From: Streptomyces sp. NRRL WC-3626
GTDB taxonomy: Bacteria; Actinomycetota; Actinomycetes; Streptomycetales; Streptomycetaceae
Assembly (NCBI RefSeq): GCF_000718785.1
Contig: NZ_JOCA01000003.1
Coordinates: 248,001-312,000 of the forward strand
Reading direction: 5' to 3'
Length of the DNA stretch: 64,000 nt
The notes below the pieces were generated by a model that saw only the letters and a list, made by a program, of their open reading frames with translations, made no database searches and was not told the DNA's origin. Shown in pieces: positions 1 through 7,816 of the stretch; position 1 is the first letter of the stretch; each line of letters begins with the position of its first letter. Position numbers and translations under genes: made by a program.

Positions 1-592
1 CTGCGCGCCCGCCACCATCGATCTCGCCGGTGCGGAGATCGAGCTGGTGTCGCTGGTGGCGCGCGAAAGCCGGCTGCAGCGGGCGATCCAGGCGTATGAG
101 CAGCCGCTGGACTACATCCTCATCGACTGTCCGCCCTCGCTGGGCCTGCTGACCGTCAACGCGTTGGTGGCCGGCCAGGAGGTCCTGATCCCGATCCAGT
201 GCGAGTACTACGCACTGGAAGGACTGGGGCAACTGCTCCGCAATGTCGACCTGGTACGGGGACACCTCAACCCCACCCTGCACGTGTCGACGATCCTGCT
301 CACCATGTACGACGGCCGGACGCGGCTCGCGTCCCAGGTCGCGGACGAGGTGCGCACCCACTTCGGCGACGAGGTACTGCGGACGAGCATTCCCCGCTCC
401 GTCCGTATCTCGGAGGCGCCGAGCTACGGGCAGACGGTGCTGACTTACGATCCTGGATCGAGCGGTGCCCTCTCCTACTTCGAGGCGGCACGAGAGATCG
501 CGCTGAGGGGCGTCGGCGTCAGCTATGACGGGTCGCAGGCCCACCTCGGCCTACAGCAGAACGATCCGAGCATGGTGGAGGGCGTCCAGTGA
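1..592 (+). CDS. parA: ParA chromosome-partitioning ATPase, C-terminal part (start outside window)
   Basis: The reading frame is open from the left edge and ends at 592, so only the C-terminal ~196 residues are visible. The Walker-B-like segment ILIDCPP followed by SLGLLTVNAL, the QCEYYALEGLGQL stretch and the SYFEAAREIA C-terminus are typical of MinD/ParA-type ATPases. The family moves ParB-bound origin regions during sporulation septation; this rests on family knowledge. The deviant Walker A P-loop lies upstream of the window. The stop codon overlaps the GTG start of parB by 4 nt (GTGA), indicating translational coupling. Identification is very secure because of the downstream parB and the many parS sites. 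Confidence 0.96.
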   Translation, partial: CAPATIDLAGAEIELVSLVARESRLQRAIQAYEQPLDYILIDCPPSLGLLTVNALVAGQEVLIPIQCEYYALEGLGQLLRNVDLVRGHLNPTLHVSTILLTMYDGRTRLASQVADEVRTHFGDEVLRTSIPRSVRISEAPSYGQTVLTYDPGSSGALSYFEAAREIALRGVGVSYDGSQAHLGLQQNDPSMVEGVQ

Positions 593-1689
593 GCGAGCGA
601 CGGAGGGGGTTGGGCCGTGGTCTCGGCGCACTGATCCCAGCTGCCCCGACAGAGAAGTCGGTGACGCCGCCGACGATGAGCGGCGCTGTTTCCACGTCTC
701 CTGCGGCGGTGCCGGCACCGCCGAACGAGCGAGGGGTGGCTGCTGCGCACTTGGCCGCACTGTCGACCGTTTCACGTGAAACGGATGAGGCTTCGGCGCA
801 CGTCCCCCCGGCTGTGCCCGCGCAGCCCATGGGTGCGCACTTCGCGGAGATCCCCCTCGATGCCATTACGCCGAACCCGCGCCAGCCGCGTGAGGTGTTC
901 GACGAGGACGCGCTGTCCGAGCTCATCACCTCCATCAAGGAGGTCGGTCTCCTCCAGCCGGTCGTCGTGCGGCAGGTGGGTCCCGAGCGCTATGAGCTCA
1001 TCATGGGTGAACGGCGGTGGCGGGCCTGCCATGAGGCGGGACTCGACGCGATTCCGGCGGTCGTGCGAGCTACGGAGGACGAGAAGCTTCTTCTGGACGC
1101 GCTGCTGGAGAACCTGCACCGGGCCCAGCTGAACCCGCTGGAAGAGGCCGCGGCCTACGACCAGTTGCTGAAGGACTTCAACTGCACACAGGACCAGCTG
1201 GCCGACCGGATCGGCCGGTCCCGGCCGCAGGTGTCCAACACACTGCGTCTGCTGAAGCTTCCCCCCACCGTTCAGCGCCGGCTGGCCGCCGGTGTGCTGT
1301 CCGCCGGACACGCACGTGCGCTGCTGTCCGTGGAGGACCCCGAGGAGCAGGATCGGCTGGCCCACCGGATCGTGGCTGAAGGGCTGTCGGTGCGGGCAGT
1401 CGAAGAGATCGTGACCCTGATGGGTTCACGGCCCCAGAAGGCCCAGCGGTCCAAGGGTCCGCGCGCCGGGGCTCTTGTCTCCCCGGCCCTGACCGATCTG
1501 GCGACGCGTCTCTCGGATCGCTTCGAGACACGGGTGAAGGTCGACCTGGGCCAGAAGAAGGGCAAGATCACCGTCGAGTTCGCCTCCATGGAGGACCTGG
1601 AGCGCATCCTCGGCAGCCTTGCTCCGGGTGAGGGACCCGTACTCCAGAAGAGTCTGGTGGACGACGACTCCGTCGAGACGGAGGACTGA
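589..1689 (+). CDS. parB: ParB centromere-binding CTPase
   Basis: A 366-residue ParB. Residues 7-16 (GLGRGLGALI) form the conserved N-terminal ParA-interacting motif, followed by a disordered linker to about residue 82. The ParB/Srx CTP-binding domain carries PNPRQPR (95-101), GERRWRA (140-146) and ENLHRAQLNP (174-183). The helix-turn-helix lies around 198-222, and a C-terminal dimerisation domain ends the protein. It binds parS sites, loads as a CTP-dependent clamp and organises the origin region (family knowledge). The GTG start overlaps the parA stop. A perfect parS lies inside its own coding sequence at 769-782 and encodes V61-S-R-E-T65 in the disordered linker. A strong intrinsic terminator follows at 1729. 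Confidence 0.98.
   Translation: MSERRRGLGRGLGALIPAAPTEKSVTPPTMSGAVSTSPAAVPAPPNERGVAAAHLAALSTVSRETDEASAHVPPAVPAQPMGAHFAEIPLDAITPNPRQPREVFDEDALSELITSIKEVGLLQPVVVRQVGPERYELIMGERRWRACHEAGLDAIPAVVRATEDEKLLLDALLENLHRAQLNPLEEAAAYDQLLKDFNCTQDQLADRIGRSRPQVSNTLRLLKLPPTVQRRLAAGVLSAGHARALLSVEDPEEQDRLAHRIVAEGLSVRAVEEIVTLMGSRPQKAQRSKGPRAGALVSPALTDLATRLSDRFETRVKVDLGQKKGKITVEFASMEDLERILGSLAPGEGPVLQKSLVDDDSVETED
769..782. promoter_or_regulatory. parS: parS site inside parB
   Basis: Perfect GTTTCACGTGAAAC, read in frame as V-S-R-E-T in the ParB linker. The codons TCA, GTT and GAA are unusual for this GC-rich genome, suggesting selection at the DNA level. Confidence 0.93.
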
Positions 1690-2015
1690 CGCTTCACCGG
1701 GTCCCGCCGAGTGGCCGATGAACGAGCAGGGCGGACCGTGTCCGGTACATACCGGAAACACGGTTCGCCCTTTGCTTTTTGGCGGTATCGATGGAATGGC
1801 TTCATGGATACGATGCGTTCGGATATGGCGCATCCACCCGACAGCACCTCCGAGAGCGAGGCAGGGGCCATGCGAATGACCAGCCGCACCGGCCTGGTGA
1901 GCGCGGGGCTGGGAGTAGGCGCCGTCAGCGGCTTCATCGGCAGCCTGCTCAGGGAACGAAGCGCTCTGACAGCCGCCCGTGAGGCAGCGGGCGAAGGAAG
2001 CGAGGAACAGCCTTC
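1690..2015. other. parB-GNAT intergenic region
   Basis: A 326-bp gap. It holds the parAB terminator in its first third. The rest must carry the promoter of the downstream acetyltransferase gene, but no convincing -35/-10 pair can be pointed to. A short reading frame (about 1870-2127) with a hydrophobic stretch runs into the next gene in another frame; it is not called as a gene. Confidence 0.5.
1729..1780 (+). terminator. Intrinsic terminator of parAB
   Basis: GGGCG (1729-1733) and CCGTGT (1736-1741) pair with ACACGG (1758-1763) and CGCCC (1766-1770). Inside this, CCGGTA pairs with TACCGG. A T-rich tail (1771-1780, tttgcttttt) follows, which is a classical Rho-independent arrangement. Confidence 0.9.
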
Positions 2016-2633
2016 ATGGGCCGTCGGCTCGTACCGCTCACGCTGGACAACCTTCCGGACCTCCCCCAGCGCTGCCGCTCGTGTGTCTTCTGGGAACTCG
2101 ACCCCGTCAGCGGCGAGGCAGCGGTAGGAGCGGGCACCGCGGCGGAAGAGAAGGAATCGTGGATCTCGGCCGTCCTCCTGGACTGGGGATCCTGCGGAAG
2201 AGTCGTCTACGTCGATGACGTCCCTGTGGGCTTCGTCCTCTACGCGCCGCCCGCGTATGTGCCGCGCTCCACGGCGTTTCCCACCAGCCCCGTATCGCCC
2301 GATGCGGTGCAGCTGATGACCGCGTTCATCATGCCGGGTTACCAGGGGCAGGGACTGGGCCGGGTGATGGTGCAGACGGTGGCCAAGGATCTGCTGCGCC
2401 GGGGCTTCAAGGCGATCGAGGCGTTCGGTGACGTCCGCTGGAAGGAGCCCGCCTGCGTTCTGCCCGCCGACCATCTGCTGGCCGTGGGCTTCAAAACGGT
2501 CCGACAGCACCCCACTCACCCCCGGCTGAGGCTGGAGCTGAGGACGACGCTCTCTTGGAAGGAAGACGTCGAGATGGCGCTGGACCGGCTGCTCGGAGCG
2601 GTGCAGAAGGAGCCGGCGCTGCGTCCCCTCTGA
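2016..2633 (+). CDS. GNAT-family N-acetyltransferase
   Basis: A 205-residue single-domain protein. The acetyl-CoA-binding region is visible as MTAFIMPGYQGQGLGRVMVQ (Q/R-x-x-G-x-G/A type loop, residues ~109-128). A CxxC-like pair near the N-terminus (RCRSC) is unusual for plain GNATs. The substrate cannot be told. The gene follows parAB in the same direction but is separated by a strong terminator, so it is its own unit. It ends 12 nt before a terminator shared with the convergent trxA. The ATG at 2016 is chosen because the protein then begins MGRRLVPLTL, a short lead into the GNAT fold. Confidence 0.85.
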   Translation: MGRRLVPLTLDNLPDLPQRCRSCVFWELDPVSGEAAVGAGTAAEEKESWISAVLLDWGSCGRVVYVDDVPVGFVLYAPPAYVPRSTAFPTSPVSPDAVQLMTAFIMPGYQGQGLGRVMVQTVAKDLLRRGFKAIEAFGDVRWKEPACVLPADHLLAVGFKTVRQHPTHPRLRLELRTTLSWKEDVEMALDRLLGAVQKEPALRPL

Positions 2634-2644
2634 CGCACCTCGTA

Positions 2645-2678
2645 CGAAGGGGCCGACCCATCTGGGCCGGCCCCTTCG
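2645..2678. terminator. Bidirectional terminator between GNAT gene and trxA
   Basis: An 11-bp GC-rich stem (CGAAGGGGCCG with its complement, 2645-2655/2668-2678) plus three further inner pairs, between two convergent genes. Confidence 0.85.
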
Positions 2679-2679
2679 T

Positions 2680-2693
2680 GTTTCACGTGAAAC
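2680..2693. promoter_or_regulatory. parS: parS site
   Basis: Perfect GTTTCACGTGAAAC in the 3' gap between the GNAT gene and trxA, immediately beside the terminator. Confidence 0.93.
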
Positions 2694-2720
2694 ATGTGCC
2701 GCCGACGAGGCGGTCAGCTG

Positions 2721-3059
2721 TCACTTGGCGACGCTGATGAACTCCTCGAGGTCGCGGACGATCGCGGCCTTCGGCTTGGCACCGACGATGGTCTTGGCGA
2801 CCTCGCCACCCTGGTAGACGTTCAGGGTCGGGATGGACATGACGCCGTACTTGGCGGCCGTACCCGGGTTCTCGTCGATGTTCAGCTTGACGATCTCGAT
2901 CTTGTCGCCGTACTCGGCGGCGATGGCCTCGAGGGACGGGGCGATCTGGCGGCAGGGACCGCACCAGGCGGCCCAGAAGTCCACCAGGACGGGCTTGTCG
3001 CTCTTGAGGACGTCCTGCTCGAAGGAGTCGTCGGTCACATGCTTCAGGGTGCCGGCCAC
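2721..3059 (-). CDS. trxA: Thioredoxin
   Basis: A 112-residue thioredoxin with the WCGPC active site at residues 32-36, preceded by VLVDFWA, and a cis-proline at 77 (SIPTL). It reduces protein disulfides in the cytoplasm and is recharged by the thioredoxin reductase encoded just upstream. The GTG start has a clear AAGGAG Shine-Dalgarno. The gene lies 42 nt downstream of trxB and most likely shares its oxidative-stress promoter. The length is normal for the family. Confidence 0.98.
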   Translation of the reverse strand: MAGTLKHVTDDSFEQDVLKSDKPVLVDFWAAWCGPCRQIAPSLEAIAAEYGDKIEIVKLNIDENPGTAAKYGVMSIPTLNVYQGGEVAKTIVGAKPKAAIVRDLEEFISVAK

Positions 3060-3101
3060 AGCGGGCTCCTTAACTGGTTGGTGCGTGGGGTGGGCGGGGG
3101 G

Positions 3102-4070
3102 TCAGACAGCGGTCTTCTCGGGCTCGGCCTTCTCGTCGTCCGCGAGAGCGGCGAGGAAGCGCTCTGCGTCGAGGGCGGCGGAACAGCCCGTACCGGCCGC
3201 GGTGATCGCCTGGCGGTAGGTGTGGTCGACGACGTCGCCGGCGGCGAAGACACCGGTGAGGTTCGTACGCGTCGAGGGCGCCTCGACCTTCAGGTAGCCC
3301 TCCTCGTCCAGCTCCAGCTGGCCCTTGAAGAGCTCGGTGCGCGGGTCGTGACCGATCGCGATGAACAGGCCGGTCACCGGCAGGTCCGAGAGCTCGCCGG
3401 TTTTGACGTTGCGCAGCTTCAGGCCCGAGAGCTTCTGGTCGCCCTGGACTTCGGCGATCTCGCTGTCCCAGACGAACGAGATCTTCGGGTCGGCGAAGGC
3501 ACGCTCCTGCATCGCCTTGGAGGCGCGCAGGGTGTCACGGCGGTGGACGATCGTCACGGACTTCGCGAAGCGGGAGAGGAAGGTGGCCTCCTCCATCGCG
3601 GTGTCACCACCACCGATCACGGCGATGTCGTGGTCCTTGAAGAAGAAGCCGTCACAGGTGGCACACCACGAGACACCGCGGCCGGAGAGCGCGTCCTCGT
3701 TGGGCAGGCCGAGCTTGCGGTGCTGCGAGCCGGTGGTGACGATGACGGACTTCGCCTTGTGGACCGTTCCGGCGGTGTCCGTGACGGTCTTGATCTCGCC
3801 GGTCAGATCGACGGCTACCACATCGTCCGGGATGAGCTCGGCACCGAAGCGCTCCGCCTGGGCCCGCATGTTGTCCATGAGCTCGGGGCCCATGATGCCG
3901 TCCTGGAAACCGGGGAAGTTCTCGACATCGGTGGTGTTCATCAGCGCGCCACCGGCGGTGACGGCGCCCTCGAACACCAGGGGCTTCAGCGACGCACGGG
4001 CGGTGTAGAGCGCCGCCGTGTAGCCGGCCGGCCCCGAACCGATGATGATCACGTTACGGACGTCGCTCAC
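3102..4070 (-). CDS. trxB: Thioredoxin reductase (NADPH)
   Basis: A 322-residue flavoprotein. It shows the FAD-binding GSGPAG at 11-16, the redox-active CATC at 136-139, the NADPH-binding GGGDTA at 153-158, and a C-terminal FAD motif ([10 protein letters not shown]). It passes electrons from NADPH through FAD to thioredoxin. The GTG start has an AGGAA ribosome-binding site. A perfect SigR-type promoter lies 71-98 bp upstream (4141-4168), so trxBA should be induced by disulfide stress, as known for S. coelicolor. Confidence 0.98.
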   Translation of the reverse strand: MSDVRNVIIIGSGPAGYTAALYTARASLKPLVFEGAVTAGGALMNTTDVENFPGFQDGIMGPELMDNMRAQAERFGAELIPDDVVAVDLTGEIKTVTDTAGTVHKAKSVIVTTGSQHRKLGLPNEDALSGRGVSWCATCDGFFFKDHDIAVIGGGDTAMEEATFLSRFAKSVTIVHRRDTLRASKAMQERAFADPKISFVWDSEIAEVQGDQKLSGLKLRNVKTGELSDLPVTGLFIAIGHDPRTELFKGQLELDEEGYLKVEAPSTRTNLTGVFAAGDVVDHTYRQAITAAGTGCSAALDAERFLAALADDEKAEPEKTAV

Positions 4071-4140
4071 GGCTTGATTCCTCGTCTCTGGACTGCGTCT
4101 GTCGACCGGTGGGAGCTTTCTTCGGAGCTCTCACCCCACC

Positions 4141-4168
4141 CAACGGATCCTAAGGGGCGTACATTCCC
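4141..4168 (-). promoter_or_regulatory. SigR (disulfide-stress) promoter of trxBA
   Basis: On the minus strand GGGAAT (-35, 4168-4163) is separated by 18 nt from GTTG (-10, 4144-4141). This matches the known S. coelicolor SigR consensus GGAAT-N18/19-GTT, and SigR is known to control trxBA there. Confidence 0.88.
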
Positions 4169-4282
4169 GCCGTGCCCGGGCACACGGACACGGCCCGCTG
4201 TCGGCACGGAGAGGGCATACGTACGGGATACCACGGAGGACGCAGACGAAGCGTCGGCCGTCAGCGGCGTGTGGGCCGGGCG

Positions 4283-5200
4283 TCAGGAGCGTGGGTAGGA
4301 ATGCGTCAGCAGAACCTTCGCCGTGTCGGCCACGGAAGGGTTCTTCACGCAGGTCGCCTCGACGATGTACGCGGTCACGCGGGTGGCGTCCGAGACGTCG
4401 GGAAGTACGACGAGCATCGCGTCCTTGCCCCTGAAGATTCCGGTTTCCGTGGCGAGCGCCAGATCGTTGCGGCCGATGCCGTCGCTGACGCACTTCGGCA
4501 CGGTGGGCCCCTTGAGGACCTTGGGACTGACGTTGCCGGGGTCCGACTGCGACCCGAAGGTGCGCTCGGGGGCGGATCCCTTCACGTCCCCTTGGCTCCG
4601 CGCGAGGAGATCGTCGACCTGTTTCTTCAGCTCGGTCTCGGAGAAGGTGTCCGAGGCAGTGGTCCGGGTGTCCTCGTCCGGCCCGGTGCCGTCGTCCATG
4701 GAGGACAGCACCACCGATCCGAGCCCCAGAGCGGCGACCGTGAACACGGTGCCCAGTACGACGGCCCGACGTCGTCCCCCTCGGACTCGGCCCTTGCGGC
4801 CCGGCCCGCTCGTGGAAGGGCGGGGACGCCCGGACGGCCGGTCCTGAAGCGGCGACGTTTCACGTGAAACATGCGCGTGTTCGTCGTCGGAGGACGCGGG
4901 AGAAACACCAGCGGGCTCCCCGACGGCCTCGGACTCCGGTGCCGTGGCCCGCGGCAGGGACTCCGCGGCCAGTGCGGCATCGATACGGCTCGCCACCTCC
5001 ACGGGCATCCGCGTCGGGCCCGGCACCGTGCCGAGCAGATCGCGGATCTCCTCGAGCGATGCCTGGACGTCCGCACAGAGCGGGCACTCGTCCAGATGCC
5101 GGCGTACATCGGCGCTCCGGTCCGTCGGGAGGAGACCCTCGGTGAGGTCGGAGATCTCCGCGACGTCCGGGTGCTCCGCCCTGTCTGTCGTCGATGTCAC
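4283..5200 (-). CDS. Membrane-anchored zinc-finger anti-sigma factor (for SigM)
   Basis: A 305-residue protein. The zinc-binding anti-sigma motif H35-x3-C39-x2-C42 is visible, then a disordered linker, one membrane segment (146-167) after an Arg-rich stop, and a ~135-residue outer domain with two cysteines. The GTG start overlaps the stop of the sigma-factor gene by 4 nt, the usual arrangement for a cognate anti-sigma factor. The position sigM-(this)-trxB-trxA equals that of rsmA in Mycobacterium tuberculosis, although the sequence is recognisable only by its architecture. A perfect parS (4857-4870) is embedded in the linker, again encoding V-S-R-E-T (111-115). Confidence 0.85.
   Translation of the reverse strand: MTSTTDRAEHPDVAEISDLTEGLLPTDRSADVRRHLDECPLCADVQASLEEIRDLLGTVPGPTRMPVEVASRIDAALAAESLPRATAPESEAVGEPAGVSPASSDDEHAHVSRETSPLQDRPSGRPRPSTSGPGRKGRVRGGRRRAVVLGTVFTVAALGLGSVVLSSMDDGTGPDEDTRTTASDTFSETELKKQVDDLLARSQGDVKGSAPERTFGSQSDPGNVSPKVLKGPTVPKCVSDGIGRNDLALATETGIFRGKDAMLVVLPDVSDATRVTAYIVEATCVKNPSVADTAKVLLTHSYPRS
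4857..4870. promoter_or_regulatory. parS: parS site inside anti-sigma gene
   Basis: Perfect GTTTCACGTGAAAC within the coding region, translating as VSRET in the disordered linker between the zinc finger and the membrane segment. Confidence 0.93.
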
Positions 5201-5922
5201 GCTCGCCCACCTCCTCCCTTCACCGCAGCCGGGTCGTTCGATCCTGGGTCAGGCGGATCCTTCTGGTGCTGACCCGCTGCGGGTGGGACGGGCGGCCCTT
5301 GCGTCCGGTTCCGTCCCGCATCCTGTTTCCTGCTCTCGGGGGTGCCGTCCGGCCGTAGATGGGTCAGCAGGGGCAGAAGTCTGGCTCTGCCCCGTGCACA
5401 GCGGCTCTTCACCGTGCCGGTGGGTACGTCGAGGATGCGGGCGGCTTCGGCGACCGGATAGCCCTGCATGTCCACGAGCACGAGCGCGGCCCGCTGATCG
5501 GGCGGGAGGGTGCCCATGGCCTCGATGAGCTGGCGATGCAGGTCGTTGCGCTCCGCGGGCGCGGAGGCGGACTCGGCGGGCTCCAGCAGCTGCTCCAGCC
5601 GCTCCGTGTCGTCGACGGGCGCGGTCTTCCGGGCGGCCGCCTTGCGGGCGCGGTCCAGACAGGCGTTCACCGTGATCCGGTGCAGCCACGTCGTGACAGC
5701 CGACTGCCCCCGGAACGTGTGGGCGGCCCGGTAAGCGGAGACCAGGGCGTCCTGGACGGCGTCGGCGGCCTCCTCGCGGTCCCCCAGCGTCCGCAGGGCC
5801 ACGGCCCACAGCCGGTCACGGTGCCGCCGCACAAGCTCACCGAAGGCGTCGGGATCGCCCTCCACGCGGCGGGCGAGGAGGTCCTGATCACTGACGTCGC
5901 CGTAGCTGCCGCCGTCTGCCAT
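5197..5922 (-). CDS. sigM: ECF RNA polymerase sigma factor SigM
   Basis: A 241-residue ECF (group 4) sigma factor. Region 2 spans about residues 24-94 (FGELVRRHRDRLWAVALR, then VQDALVSAYRAAHTFRG and TTWLHRITVNACLDRARK). Region 4 spans about 130-185 (LPPDQRAALVLVDMQGYPVAEAARILDVP with the helix-turn-helix end GTVKSRCARGRARL). A ~50-residue Pro/Gly-rich tail follows. It is co-translated with its putative anti-sigma factor. The name comes from the conserved sigM-anti-sigma-trxB-trxA order near the origin of actinobacteria. Its target genes cannot be told from this window. Confidence 0.9.
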   Translation of the reverse strand: MADGGSYGDVSDQDLLARRVEGDPDAFGELVRRHRDRLWAVALRTLGDREEAADAVQDALVSAYRAAHTFRGQSAVTTWLHRITVNACLDRARKAAARKTAPVDDTERLEQLLEPAESASAPAERNDLHRQLIEAMGTLPPDQRAALVLVDMQGYPVAEAARILDVPTGTVKSRCARGRARLLPLLTHLRPDGTPESRKQDAGRNRTQGPPVPPAAGQHQKDPPDPGSNDPAAVKGGGGRA

Positions 5923-5953
5923 CGGACCCCCTCCCCTGGGATGCCGCGCGCTG

Positions 5954-7675
5954 TCAGCCGAGGATCTTGATGTCGGTGATGGCCTGCTTGTAGCCGGGCT
6001 GGCTGTAGTTGACGGAATCCTGGCCGGAGTACGGCATCGCTGTCAGCCACACCAGCACGTAGCGGCTCTTCACCGGCTTGTCGACCGTCACCTTCGCGGA
6101 CGTGTTGCTCGTCGTCGTCTCACCCAGCTGCTTCATCGAGCTCAACGGTGTGGACGAGCCCAGTGAATCGGTGGCGTACAGCTTGACGGTGGTGTGATCG
6201 CCGCCGTAGCGCAGGGAGAGCGTCGCGGCCGACACCTCCTGCTCGGAGCCGAGGTCGTAGACGATGCCGACTCCGGGTTTGATCACTATCTCCGGGCCGT
6301 CGGTGTAGCTGTTGGTCCGCCAGCCCGTCGTGGTGCTGTCGTCGTACGTCAGGCCCACGTCGTTCGGGTGCTGGGCGTCGCCCCCGGCCACGTACTCCTG
6401 TGCCCCCTCGATGCCGACCGGCTTGAGCGGCGCGGGCTTGTCCTCGTTCTTGTCGTCGGTGTCCGTCGTCTGGGTCTGGTTGGTGTCGTCGGACTGCTTG
6501 TCCTGCTCCAGGAGGGCGTCCGCGAGCTGCCAGCTGCCCAGGCCCAGCGCGGCGATCAGCAGGGCCGAGACGGCCCACTTCAGCGCCTTGCCCGTACGGC
6601 TCTGCAGCGGAGGAGGCGGAGCCGGCACCGGCTGCGTGACGCCGGGGTGCGGCGCCGGGCGGCCGTAGGTGCCCTGCTGGTACGTCGTGCGCTGGTACTC
6701 CGGAGGAGTGGTGAACGCGGGCTCCGGCGGGCGGATGCGGGGCATCTCGCCGATCGCCTTCACCAGTTCCTCGGGCGTGGTGCACGCCGACTCGTGACGC
6801 GAGGCCGTGGCGCCGTCGTTGACGAGCGCGCGCATGGCGAGCTCGGACAGACCGCGGTGGACACCGGCACGTACCTGGTCGGGCGGGATCAGCCCGATGT
6901 CCTTCGGCAGCCCGGACATGCCGTAGGCGTCGCTCTCGTACGGCCAGCGCTGGGTGAGTGCCGCGTACAGGAGGGCACCGATGGACTCGGTGTCGGTGCG
7001 CTGCGGGCTGTCGGAGCTGATGCCGCGCAGCGCGGCGTTCACCGCGAGGCCGCGGATGCGCCACTGGCCGGTGGAGGTGCGCAGGACGGCGTTGGGGTTC
7101 AGGCGGAGATGGGCGAGACCCTCGCGATGGGCCGCGGCCATGGCGGCGGAGATCTGACTGACCATCTGGTAGGCGTCGTACACCTCCAGAGGGCCGGCCG
7201 CGAGAAGCGCGGTCAGTTCGGTGGCGTCGGGGAGCCACTCGTGCACGACGTAGACGACGTCGTTCTCCTCGACGGCGTCCAGGACCTGGACGAACCGCGG
7301 ATCGCCCAGCAGGGCGGAGGAGCGTGCCGCGGCCAGGACGGACCGGGCACGCACGTGGTCCGCGGGCAGGATGTGCACTCCTACGGCGCGGCGGAGTTTC
7401 TCGTCCACGGCACGCCAACTGCTGAACCCGTCCAGACGGGTGACGCACTCCTCGAGGCGGTAACGCCTGGCGAGCTTGTCACCGCTGTGCAGTTCGGGTG
7501 GCGAGGTCTTCGCGGGGCCGTCGGCCCCGATGTTCTCCTGTGCCTCGTCGCTGTCCGTGTCCCGCTCCCGGTTCTGGGCCACCCCGTCGGCCGTGGACTG
7601 GTCCGCCTGTGCGGTCAGCGGCTGCTCGCCGCTGTTGTCTGCCACGTCGACGGCAGCTGTGCTCCGTTCGGCCAC
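5954..7675 (-). CDS. Membrane pseudokinase with extracellular discoidin-like domain (MurJ partner)
   Basis: About 573 residues from the GTG at 7675, chosen for its AGGGA Shine-Dalgarno; an ATG at 7696 is possible. A kinase-like fold covers about 67-310, but the catalytic loop reads HLRLNPNAV (189-197) where active kinases have HRDLKPxN. The DFG position reads RGLAV (~208-212). Catalysis is therefore unlikely. A Pro-rich juxtamembrane part, one membrane helix (366-386) and an outer domain (~415-573) resembling F5/8-type carbohydrate-binding folds follow. It is encoded between sigM and murJ. In M. tuberculosis a comparable pseudokinase and outer domain are fused to MviN/MurJ and bind the FHA protein FhaA after phosphorylation; here they form a separate protein. 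Confidence 0.85.
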   Translation of the reverse strand: MAERSTAAVDVADNSGEQPLTAQADQSTADGVAQNRERDTDSDEAQENIGADGPAKTSPPELHSGDKLARRYRLEECVTRLDGFSSWRAVDEKLRRAVGVHILPADHVRARSVLAAARSSALLGDPRFVQVLDAVEENDVVYVVHEWLPDATELTALLAAGPLEVYDAYQMVSQISAAMAAAHREGLAHLRLNPNAVLRTSTGQWRIRGLAVNAALRGISSDSPQRTDTESIGALLYAALTQRWPYESDAYGMSGLPKDIGLIPPDQVRAGVHRGLSELAMRALVNDGATASRHESACTTPEELVKAIGEMPRIRPPEPAFTTPPEYQRTTYQQGTYGRPAPHPGVTQPVPAPPPPLQSRTGKALKWAVSALLIAALGLGSWQLADALLEQDKQSDDTNQTQTTDTDDKNEDKPAPLKPVGIEGAQEYVAGGDAQHPNDVGLTYDDSTTTGWRTNSYTDGPEIVIKPGVGIVYDLGSEQEVSAATLSLRYGGDHTTVKLYATDSLGSSTPLSSMKQLGETTTSNTSAKVTVDKPVKSRYVLVWLTAMPYSGQDSVNYSQPGYKQAITDIKILG

Positions 7676-7816
7676 CGTCGTTCCCTGCCTCCCCATCCCA
7701 TGCGCGCCGGCCGGCTTCCGTCGCGCGCCGTTCGACGCCGAGACCAATTGTGCCCACAGTCCGCCGCTATGCACGACACACGATGGCGGACGATGGTTGT
7801 GCGCCTACCCCGTGCC

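Noticed and set aside
1870..2127. Possible small gene with a hydrophobic stretch between parB and the GNAT gene
   Set aside because: It overlaps the well-supported GNAT reading frame by 112 nt in another frame and turns Arg/Ser-rich there; no family is recognised.
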